Shown: one piece after another, positions 57,384 through 64,000 of the stretch
Layout: the number at the start of each line of letters is the position of its first letter
Position numbering within the stretch: the stretch's first letter is position 1
From: Salisaeta longa DSM 21114
GTDB lineage: Bacteria; Bacteroidota; Rhodothermia; Rhodothermales; Salinibacteraceae
DNA: 64,000 bases
Direction: 5' to 3'
Assembly: GCF_000419585.1 (NCBI RefSeq)
Contig: NZ_ATTH01000001.1
Coordinates: 1,572,005 to 1,636,004, forward strand
The notes under the pieces: model-generated
Told to the model about the DNA's origin: nothing
Database searches by the model: none
The model's input: the letters and a program-made list of their open reading frames with translations, nothing else
Translations under genes and position numbers: made by a program

Positions 57384-60300
57384 TCATTTGTCCGTAAGGC
57401 CGCGATGAGGGCGGTCAAACTCCGATTCTTCGAGATCATACCTGACATGACCGTCTGAGCAGTGGAAATGCTCGGGGCGTCGCTCTTCCATCTCTTTCCC
57501 GCAGACGTAGCAAAAGTGCTGGGCTCGCTCCAAGTGGCCAACCTTCTCGTTGATGTCCCGAATCAATCCTTTTGGAACGTACTGCCCGACCTCAATGAGC
57601 CGGTCTCTTCTCTTGACCATCTCTTCATGTGAGCAGCACGCTCCGCAATTTTCGTTCGTGCAAATCCACCATCCATTATCACATTGTGATGAATCCCTAC
57701 TGTCAATAACAGAACGGCATTTCGGATTGAAGCAATGGTGTAGGTACACCTCTTGGCCATGCTTTGCGCACGATTTGTTTCCGCAGTGAAAGTGCGTCAC
57801 GCGGTAGTATGCATAATTGCTACTTCGCGTCGAATCGAGAATGTGGTCACATTCCCGACAGTACAGCCGGTCCAGCAACTGCGCGAATCGATTGACCCAG
57901 CCGAGAAACCGGTGGTACTGCCCCATCTCAATGGTTTCGTACGGAAGATCTTCATCGACGGACAGATTAAGCAGGACGAGGAAATCCTCGAGGGTGTAAG
58001 ATTCCCAATTACTCTCTTCATGGCGTCCGTGACAACTGGCGTAACACTTCTTGTTGCGACACCACCAGAAATCATGGACGCCAAAGTCTTTACGCTTCGC
58101 TTTTCGACCCTCGCAGTACGTCGGGTCATCAAGACAACTCTCTCGTTCCGTCTCTACCAGATGCTTGCTGTTGGACCAATGCTTCTCGTCCTGGAGGTTG
58201 ATAAAGAAATCATGGTTACGTGCAAACTGGAAGACGGCTTCCCGCTGGTTTTCGTTCTCCGCCGGAACAGTCCAAACCTTCCGGTTGGGGTCGTAGCGTC
58301 GTCTAGGGAGACGCTTGACATTAGCAACGAGCTGCTTGTCGTACTCAAATGAGATAACGAATAGCCGCCGCTCGTTCTGCATGACCTCCTCCACCTCGCC
58401 CTTTCCTGGTCGCATCTGAAGTTCGGCTCTACCTTCACAACGATTAAAAATGTCCTGAATCCGAAGACGTCGACAGGGATTGTCTCTGGTGACGTGTCTC
58501 GCAATTTGAATCAGGTACCCCTCTCGAGGAAATTCTCCCGTTCGAGCGGCATGCTGAATCGTCTGGATGATGAGCTCGGCGGAGAGGCCCAGAGGAGGTG
58601 AAGCACCGGGAGGACTTTCGTTTCTGTCTCGCTTGTTTTCCTCCTCAAGTTGAAAGGACGAGCAGGCAGCTAAACGTTCCGGAGTGAGCGTCACGCGTTC
58701 CTGGGCATGCAGGTAGAACGCCTTCCGGAGGGCCTTCACTTGATCCGAATCCGAGAGCCAGGAAAGACCCTCCTGGAGCAGTGGTAATTCAAAGTCAGCG
58801 TCCTCCTGCCGATCAATCTCATCGTCAATCCACCAGGTAAGACGGACCACGGCACGGGCGGTCTCGGAAGACAGATTAGAAAGAGTCAGGCGGCCGGGGG
58901 CATGGTCCACCAGTTGGCGTGCCGCCTTTTGCACACAGCGTGCGGTCTCTCGATTCCTAACCTGAATGTCCTGCAGGTACGTGCACAGGGTGTGTGCGAA
59001 CGCACTGACTTCAAGAGCTCCGTTCTTGACCCAAGACTCACCAGTATCAATCGCATCCACCGTGAGACCGTCCAGATACTCCAAGATTCGAGGTTGTGGA
59101 TGCACGTCGAGATGTCCCTCCTGGTAGAGCTGAACGTGGGTGGGGACATCTACGTGCTCCACCAATGCAGACTCGAAATTTGCACGCCGCGCATCGGCCA
59201 ACGTCTGTTCGGCTGCAGCGAGAAGCCATCGGGCTTCTGGGTAGCACTTCGACTCCTGCGATGTGTAGATGACCGGGAGGAAATCGGACCCGCGGATGCT
59301 CGTTTGGTCGGACTCAGCGATCATGGGTAGATCCTCCAGGCGTGCCCTCAAAATCCTTTCTGCGATGGTTGGGTCTACCTTTTCGAGCACCGGCTCCAGG
59401 TCACTTCGGTCAAACTTGCTGGCATTCTGCAAGAGCCATTCTTCCGGAACTGCGGACAGGCAGCCTTTGCCGTAGAGAACAACCTGCGTTTTCTCTGTCG
59501 CCTCCTGCTGTAGAACCATCTCGCATTGATCACGCAGGGACTCTGTAGTCGTATCCCTGGTCTCACTCTCGAATGTCTCCGAATAGGACTGGACATCCTC
59601 AAGCCATTGGGAAAGAGTATCATTTCGCTCCTCAGTAGAGTCTTCCCAGGCCTTCAAAAGCTCGTTCGTTCGGCAGATAGCAAACCGGCGCCGTTGCTCG
59701 GATTCCAGGTGCTGGAGCAGATCGACGCGTGTCTTCTTTTTCCAACAGTCAGAGTAGCCATTGACGAACTCCGAGTATCCGATATCGACGAGGAAACCAT
59801 CTTCCCATAGCGAAAACGCCCGCTCTCTGCTCAGTTCGCTCTGCTTGTAGCAATGCTGTACGAGGCGTTCGACAGCCCCCACGTACCCGTCAATATCCTC
59901 GGGGATCTCCCTCTCGTGCTCCTTCCGAAGCGCCTTCAGAATCTCATAATGCTTATCAAGGAGAGAGACAGCGTTTGCATCCGCAGTCAGGAGGGCTTCA
60001 TTGATTATCTCGGTATGTCGATCAACCCAGCTCGCAAGATCTTCCTGTGAAAAGCGTCGAACAATGTCTCGAAGTTTTGTCCCTCGGATAGATCTCGACC
60101 GATAGGAGTGATAGGATAGATCGACAAGCTGGTCGGACCAGTCATCTTGACAGGCTTGGTCTACAAGCGTGTCAATTAGACCCGGTTCAAGCGTCGGGAG
60201 AAGCCCCTCCAGCCAAAGCATGGAGGCGACGCTACCTGGAATGACGTCGTGATCCAGCAGACTTCGGACTTCTTGACAGTACTTATTCCAAATACGCTCC

Positions 60301-61112
60301 GTCCACTCCGAGGGCAAAACTGCCTTTTCCAGCACGTTGCCGAGCAGCCGGAGGGCCGTTCCCCGTTTTCGGTCGGACCGCTCTTCGTTGCTCCAGGCAA
60401 CCATCTCGATGAGATCCAGCACCCCGCTGACGTCCGACTGTGGCACCAAGTGAGCCATAACGGAAACATTAGGTCTCAGACTTACACCCCCGAGCATCCA
60501 AAAAGCCAAATCCTCCGCAAACGAAACTGAAGGCCGGCCGAACTCTCTTAGGGATTGAACTCCGACGGCTTGGTACTCTCCCGGCTTCCGAGAGGGAACA
60601 ATGCGAAACGCGACGTACATGTCATCGGAAATAGATTCAGCCTCGACATTCCGCTCGTTGACGTATGCGTCATCGCCGTCCAGCACGTCGAGCGGCTTCA
60701 GCGGCTGAATGAAGCCGAATCCCTTGTTGGAGTCGAAAAACTTGACCTTTCCGATCTGCCAGTTCGCGCGCTCACTCTCGAGGTAGCTACGGAGCTCTTC
60801 GTGTTCGGAGGTAGAGGCAACCTCTTTGATAAGCGGTCCAAGATCATCAGGGTGATCGTGAAGAAGACGAATGTCTTTGGCCTTGAAGGTACCCGGCTTT
60901 CTTGAGGACGGAACTTTCTGAAAAACAATGTATGCATCGTCGACGAGTTTGTGGGAAGCCTGTACATCGCCCCCGATGTAGACGTCGTCCTCGTTCTCCG
61001 TGTAATCGGCAACGGTCAGATCTCGCGCGAAGCCAAACTCCTTCTTAGCATCGTAGAACTTTACTTTTCCAAGGCACCACTTTGATTTCTCTCGGTCAAT
61101 ACGTGTAACCAT
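57384..61112 (-). CDS. Large protein with two cold-shock domains, HARP-like segment and Cys-rich tail
   Basis: About 1242 residues (start at MVTRIDREKSKW; an upstream ATG at 61172 would add 20). Two cold-shock-like domains, about 12-75 ('LGKVKFYDAKKEFGFARDL') and about 115-190 ('IGKVKFFDSNKGFGFIQPL'), bind RNA or single-stranded DNA in known cases. About 200-900 is helical and unassigned. About 917-975 ('FEYDKQLVANVKRLPRRRYD' then 'RKVWTVP') resembles the HARP domain of SMARCAL1 and bacterial helicases, but no Walker motif is seen. The last 250 residues hold many Cys pairs (WCRNKKCYASC, YCRECD, FHCGNKSC, CFNPKC, WICTNENCGACC, CYVCGKE), so several zinc ribbons. Lower GC than the host (line 57661: 24 of 60). 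A DUF4145 gene lies 105 bases upstream. Possibly a defence or nucleic-acid-sensing unit (inference). Confidence 0.8.
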   Translation of the reverse strand: MVTRIDREKSKWCLGKVKFYDAKKEFGFARDLTVADYTENEDDVYIGGDVQASHKLVDDAYIVFQKVPSSRKPGTFKAKDIRLLHDHPDDLGPLIKEVASTSEHEELRSYLESERANWQIGKVKFFDSNKGFGFIQPLKPLDVLDGDDAYVNERNVEAESISDDMYVAFRIVPSRKPGEYQAVGVQSLREFGRPSVSFAEDLAFWMLGGVSLRPNVSVMAHLVPQSDVSGVLDLIEMVAWSNEERSDRKRGTALRLLGNVLEKAVLPSEWTERIWNKYCQEVRSLLDHDVIPGSVASMLWLEGLLPTLEPGLIDTLVDQACQDDWSDQLVDLSYHSYRSRSIRGTKLRDIVRRFSQEDLASWVDRHTEIINEALLTADANAVSLLDKHYEILKALRKEHEREIPEDIDGYVGAVERLVQHCYKQSELSRERAFSLWEDGFLVDIGYSEFVNGYSDCWKKKTRVDLLQHLESEQRRRFAICRTNELLKAWEDSTEERNDTLSQWLEDVQSYSETFESETRDTTTESLRDQCEMVLQQEATEKTQVVLYGKGCLSAVPEEWLLQNASKFDRSDLEPVLEKVDPTIAERILRARLEDLPMIAESDQTSIRGSDFLPVIYTSQESKCYPEARWLLAAAEQTLADARRANFESALVEHVDVPTHVQLYQEGHLDVHPQPRILEYLDGLTVDAIDTGESWVKNGALEVSAFAHTLCTYLQDIQVRNRETARCVQKAARQLVDHAPGRLTLSNLSSETARAVVRLTWWIDDEIDRQEDADFELPLLQEGLSWLSDSDQVKALRKAFYLHAQERVTLTPERLAACSSFQLEEENKRDRNESPPGASPPLGLSAELIIQTIQHAARTGEFPREGYLIQIARHVTRDNPCRRLRIQDIFNRCEGRAELQMRPGKGEVEEVMQNERRLFVISFEYDKQLVANVKRLPRRRYDPNRKVWTVPAENENQREAVFQFARNHDFFINLQDEKHWSNSKHLVETERESCLDDPTYCEGRKAKRKDFGVHDFWWCRNKKCYASCHGRHEESNWESYTLEDFLVLLNLSVDEDLPYETIEMGQYHRFLGWVNRFAQLLDRLYCRECDHILDSTRSSNYAYYRVTHFHCGNKSCAKHGQEVYLHHCFNPKCRSVIDSRDSSQCDNGWWICTNENCGACCSHEEMVKRRDRLIEVGQYVPKGLIRDINEKVGHLERAQHFCYVCGKEMEERRPEHFHCSDGHVRYDLEESEFDRPHRGLTDK

Positions 61113-61217
61113 TACAGAAAATGCAGTCAGCACGGATGAACTGATGATGGAGCTATTAGCACAGAGCGGCATAACGGGGGAGCTCTGCGGCGGCTTGCCG
61201 TCCGCAGCAGCGTGAGG

Positions 61218-61871
61218 TTATGTGGCTTTCCCGTCTTGATTACGACTTGACGAAAGCTGCTTAACTTTATAATCGAGTTCGTAGATGTAATTCAATAGGT
61301 CCTCGCAGATCTCAATCGCGATTCGGAGATCATTTTCCGAAGGAGCGCCCAGTTCGTGAACTGCTTCGTTACCCATGAATCTGAACTCGTGGAGGTCTTC
61401 CACGATGTGATCAGGGAGTATCTGGTCCAGCTTCTCTATTCTCTTCTCTAAGTTGTCACCGGACTGACCTATGTCTTGATCTTTGCAGATTCCCTCAACG
61501 AGAGACCTAAGCCCAACAGCCGTTAGGATTCTGGTCTCTAAATTGAAGGCCTGAGCTGTCTCCCGGTAGATTTTGTTCAACTTCTCTGGTAGCTGCTTAA
61601 AACGCTTTGCATCAACTAGCCGCTTTTTCCTCTTCGGATAGTAGCTAGATGACCATAACTGTTCACCACTCTCAGGATCGTGATCACCCGCACGTGTCCA
61701 ACTAACTTCAAGCGTTCCCTCTTCGCAGCCAGCACAAATGAGGAGTCTCTGCCTACGCCTTTCCCAGAAACCCGTGTAACGTCCAGCACGGATATCAGGG
61801 TACTCTGTGGTATGCTCAGCCTTGATTTGATGATTTGTCTCTGAACCGCAGTTATTGCAAAAGACTCTCAT
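61218..61871 (-). CDS. DUF4145 protein with N-terminal zinc ribbon
   Basis: 217 residues starting MRVFCNNCGSETNHQIKAEH. Cys5-Cys8 and a second pair in 'LLICAGCEEG' make a zinc ribbon. The C-terminal part shows DUF4145: 'AVGLRSLVEGICKDQDI', 'NLEKRIEKLDQILPDHIVEDLHEFRFMGNEAVHEL'. DUF4145 occurs in restriction subunits and other defence proteins as well as alone. Same strand as, and 105 bases before, the cold-shock/HARP protein; both are AT-richer than neighbours and probably arrived together. Confidence 0.85.
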   Translation of the reverse strand: MRVFCNNCGSETNHQIKAEHTTEYPDIRAGRYTGFWERRRQRLLICAGCEEGTLEVSWTRAGDHDPESGEQLWSSSYYPKRKKRLVDAKRFKQLPEKLNKIYRETAQAFNLETRILTAVGLRSLVEGICKDQDIGQSGDNLEKRIEKLDQILPDHIVEDLHEFRFMGNEAVHELGAPSENDLRIAIEICEDLLNYIYELDYKVKQLSSSRNQDGKAT

Positions 61872-62177
61872 GTCCTACTGATATGAAGAATAATCTTGGT
61901 TCCTCGAAACCACATAACCTATACTTATATCAACATACTTGACATAGCACGCATCCATCATTTTGCGCAAACACCTGAAAGTCAGTGCGATGGGTGTATC
62001 GGGCCCGGTGCTATGTCAACAAAGTGGGCATAGCGCGTTATGCGATATCGCATGTAGCCACGGGCCAGCATGCGAGGGTAATGCTTACAAAATGTACAGG
62101 CGATCTGAAAGAACTGCAAACGGAAGGCCCTGGCAACGGTCCGCGCGGGCGACAGCCGCCCGCAAACGGAGCCATTG
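61872..62177. other. Edge of the low-GC segment
   Basis: About 300 bases upstream of the DUF4145 gene. TTGACA near 61939 is a possible -35 element without a clear partner. ATGCGATATCGCAT at 62040-62053 is a perfect 14-base palindrome. GC rises sharply after about 62090. No gene seen. Confidence 0.45.
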
Positions 62178-63380
62178 CTAGGAAGAAGCCCGCGTCTCGC
62201 CTGCTTCGGCCGGGTGCATGTAGCCGCGAAACAGCATGTCGTCGCCCACCGGCTCCCACGCGCCGGCCGCGAAGGTCCGGGCCTCGGCCATGGCCTCGAT
62301 GCCTAGATCCCTGAGCGTAGGCCGCCCGGCGCCCACGAGCTTCGGGGCGATGAAGAGAAAGAAGCGGTCCACCAACGCCTGCCGCACGAGGGCCGTGGCC
62401 AGCCCGGGCCCCGCCTCCACCAGCAGCGACTGCACCGGACGTGCCTCGCCGGCGCCGTCGCCCAGGTGCTGCAGCAACACCGACAGGTCGAGGTGCCCGT
62501 CGCGCTCGGGGATGCGCAGCACCCGTCCGCCCGCGGCACGCAGGGCCTCGGCGTAAGGGGGCGCGGCGCGCGTTGCGCCAAGCACGGCTGTCGTCGTGGC
62601 GGCCTGGTCGTCGCTAAACAGGTGCAACGACGGATCGAGCGTGCCCCGGCGGTCGAGCACCAGGCGCTGCGGCTGCGGCCCCTCCACATGGCGCACGGTC
62701 AGGCGCGGGTTGTCGGCCGCGGCCGTACCGGCGCCCACCAGCACCCCATCGGCCGCGGCCCGCCAGGCGTGCACCATGGTCCGTGCCTCGGTGCCCGAGA
62801 TCCACCGGCTGTCGCCGGTGCGCGTGGCAATGCGCCCGTCGAGCGTCTGCGCGATCTTGAGCGTCACCAGCGGCCGCCCGGTGCGCACATGGTGCACAAA
62901 CGCCTCGTTGAGCCGGTAGCAGCGCTCCGGCAGCACGCCCACGGTCACGTCGACCCCCGCGGCGCGCAACCGCTCGATGCCCCGTCCCGCAACCGCCGGA
63001 AACGGATCGACCATGCCCACCACCACCCGCGGAATGTCGTGCGCCAGGATGCGGTCGGTGCAGGGCGGCGTCTTGCCGTGGTGGTTGCACGGCTCCAGGT
63101 TCACGTAGAGCGTGGCCTGCCGCAGCGCCGCCGCGTCATGCGTGGCCCGGGCGTCGGCCAGCGCGCGCGCCTCGGCGTGGGCCTCGCCATACCGCGCGTG
63201 GTAGCCCTCGCCCAGCACGGTGCCGTCAGCCCCCACAATCACGGCGCCCACCCGCGGGTTCGGACTCACGAAGCCGGTGCCGCGGCGGGCCAGCGTCAGG
63301 CAGCGGGCCATCCAGCGGGCGTCGGACGAGGCGGGCGCTACAGTTCCGTGATGTACGTCGGAAGCGACGTTAGCTGCCAT
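62178..63380 (-). CDS. ribD: Bifunctional riboflavin deaminase/reductase RibD
   Basis: 400 residues. N-terminal CMP/dCMP-type deaminase: 'ARWMARCLTLARRGTGFVSPNPRVGAVIV', His68-Ala-Glu70 and Cys98/Cys107 in 'EPCNHHGKTPPC' bind zinc. C-terminal reductase: 'RPLVTLKIAQTLDGRIAT', 'SRWISGTEAR', 'LLVEAGPGLATALVRQALVDRF', 'RPTLRDLG'. It converts the pyrimidine deaminated intermediate to the ribitylamino uracil precursor in riboflavin synthesis. ATG 63380 overlaps the upstream gene by 43 bases; MARCL at 63311 is the other start, less likely as it loses conserved residues. No riboswitch is visible. Confidence 0.94.
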   Translation of the reverse strand: MAANVASDVHHGTVAPASSDARWMARCLTLARRGTGFVSPNPRVGAVIVGADGTVLGEGYHARYGEAHAEARALADARATHDAAALRQATLYVNLEPCNHHGKTPPCTDRILAHDIPRVVVGMVDPFPAVAGRGIERLRAAGVDVTVGVLPERCYRLNEAFVHHVRTGRPLVTLKIAQTLDGRIATRTGDSRWISGTEARTMVHAWRAAADGVLVGAGTAAADNPRLTVRHVEGPQPQRLVLDRRGTLDPSLHLFSDDQAATTTAVLGATRAAPPYAEALRAAGGRVLRIPERDGHLDLSVLLQHLGDGAGEARPVQSLLVEAGPGLATALVRQALVDRFFLFIAPKLVGAGRPTLRDLGIEAMAEARTFAAGAWEPVGDDMLFRGYMHPAEAGETRASS

Positions 63381-64000
63381 TGCTCAAAGTAAAACTTGGA
63401 TTCAGATCGGGCTTTTTGGTACGGCAGCACAAACTGCCGCATCGTGGGATGGGTGAGCGCCCCCAGGACGTCCACAACCGTCGCACGCAACGGATGGGCG
63501 GCAAACAGGCTCCAGTCGGATCCGTCATGGGCGGGCTCGCGGAAGCACACGAGCGCATCGTCGTCCAAAAGCGTGCGCAGCGCCGCCAGCGTGTCGCGCC
63601 GCGGCCCGCGGGCCACCGTGGCGAGGGCCTCGGGCGCGGGCGGCGTCGGACCCGTCGCCAGCACGGCGCTTCCGGTTGGGGCCATCCATTCGGCAATCAC
63701 CGCCTCCGGTGACAGCGCGTCAACCCCTTCATCAGCCCAGCGCGTCCACCGGTCTTTTGGGAAGGCCTCCACGAGCGCCCGCGCCACCTCCTCCGCGTTC
63801 TGCAACGCCGTGAAGCCAACGCGCCCCGTCGACAGGTTGGTGCCGGCCAGGTAGCCGCGGTGGTAATCGGATGTGCGCAACAAGGCGTCCAGCGGAAGCT
63901 GTGGGCCCTCGCGGCGCCGGGCATCCGCGCTCGTATCCGGCGTCACGGGCTCCACCAGCACCGGCTCCTCGAAAAAGTACTTGACAATGTCCACAACGAT
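63338..64000 (-). CDS. Hypothetical protein, 5' end outside the window
   Basis: At least 218 residues; the frame is open to the window edge (…IVVDIVKYFFEEPVLVEPV), and a GTG at 63994 is a possible but unproven start. The chain has 'RTSDYHRGYLAGTNLSTGRVGFTALQNAEEVARALVEAF' in parts and a helical middle; I recognise no family. The stop overlaps the ribD start, so the two are probably co-transcribed. Confidence 0.6.
   Translation of the reverse strand: MVVDIVKYFFEEPVLVEPVTPDTSADARRREGPQLPLDALLRTSDYHRGYLAGTNLSTGRVGFTALQNAEEVARALVEAFPKDRWTRWADEGVDALSPEAVIAEWMAPTGSAVLATGPTPPAPEALATVARGPRRDTLAALRTLLDDDALVCFREPAHDGSDWSLFAAHPLRATVVDVLGALTHPTMRQFVLPYQKARSESKFYFEQWQLTSLPTYITEL

Noticed and set aside
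62040-62053. ATGCGATATCGCAT palindrome as an operator or attachment site
   Set aside because: Perfect, but single; no second copy or mobile-element gene was found at the other edge of the low-GC segment.

Overview
The window is about 64 kb of mostly high-GC bacterial chromosome. SusC/Oar-type TonB receptors, a TolB-propeller/BamA-barrel surface protein, GH31 plus SSS sugar uptake and a halophile-like gene mix suggest a Rhodothermota (Salinibacter-like) relative of the Bacteroidota. That assignment is inference; no rRNA is present.

Layout. 1-5615: an outer-membrane barrel gene, an SLC12-type cation-chloride cotransporter and a small AT-rich membrane protein. 5743-24731: a large type I-E CRISPR-Cas locus read on the minus strand. 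It has one array of 31 repeats and 30 spacers, with its leader promoter beside cas2, then cas1 and cas6e, then TWO complete Cascade-plus-Cas3 modules in tandem. Module A (cas5-cas7-cse2-cse1-cas3, 9950-16517) is visibly lower in GC. Module B (same gene order, 16514-23982) has host-like GC. Only one cas6e, cas1, cas2 and array serve both. An opposite-strand RHH (VapB-like) antitoxin gene with a 14-codon toxin stump sits between cas3-B and cse1-B. A near-identical 17-bp palindrome lies upstream of cse1-B and of cas3-B. A DEDDh (DnaQ-like) exonuclease gene precedes cas3-B.

24741-29460: housekeeping and hypothetical genes (TPR, DUF4230, EamA, DUF547, GNAT). 29469-36886: a sugar-utilisation cluster (GH31, a six-hairpin glycosidase with CBM, an SSS symporter) preceded by AAGCGCTT palindromes typical of LacI-family operators. 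36982-46869: SpoU methyltransferase, glutamate dehydrogenase, TonB receptor, DMT exporter, initiator tRNA, PUA-like protein, BtuF-like binding protein and a class V aminotransferase. 46953-50602: a NarL-type two-component pair and tRNA-Gly. 50681-56452: GNAT, acyl-CoA synthetase, and a HELVH/TolB/barrel surface protein.

56597-61871 is a lower-GC accessory segment. It holds a frameshifted nucleotidyltransferase with its small partner, then an unusual two-gene unit: a DUF4145 zinc-ribbon protein followed by a roughly 1240-residue protein with two cold-shock domains, a HARP-like segment and a cysteine-rich C-terminus. The window ends in ribD and a partial gene.

The two strongest candidates for new biology are the dual-effector, single-array type I-E locus and the CSD-HARP/DUF4145 pair.
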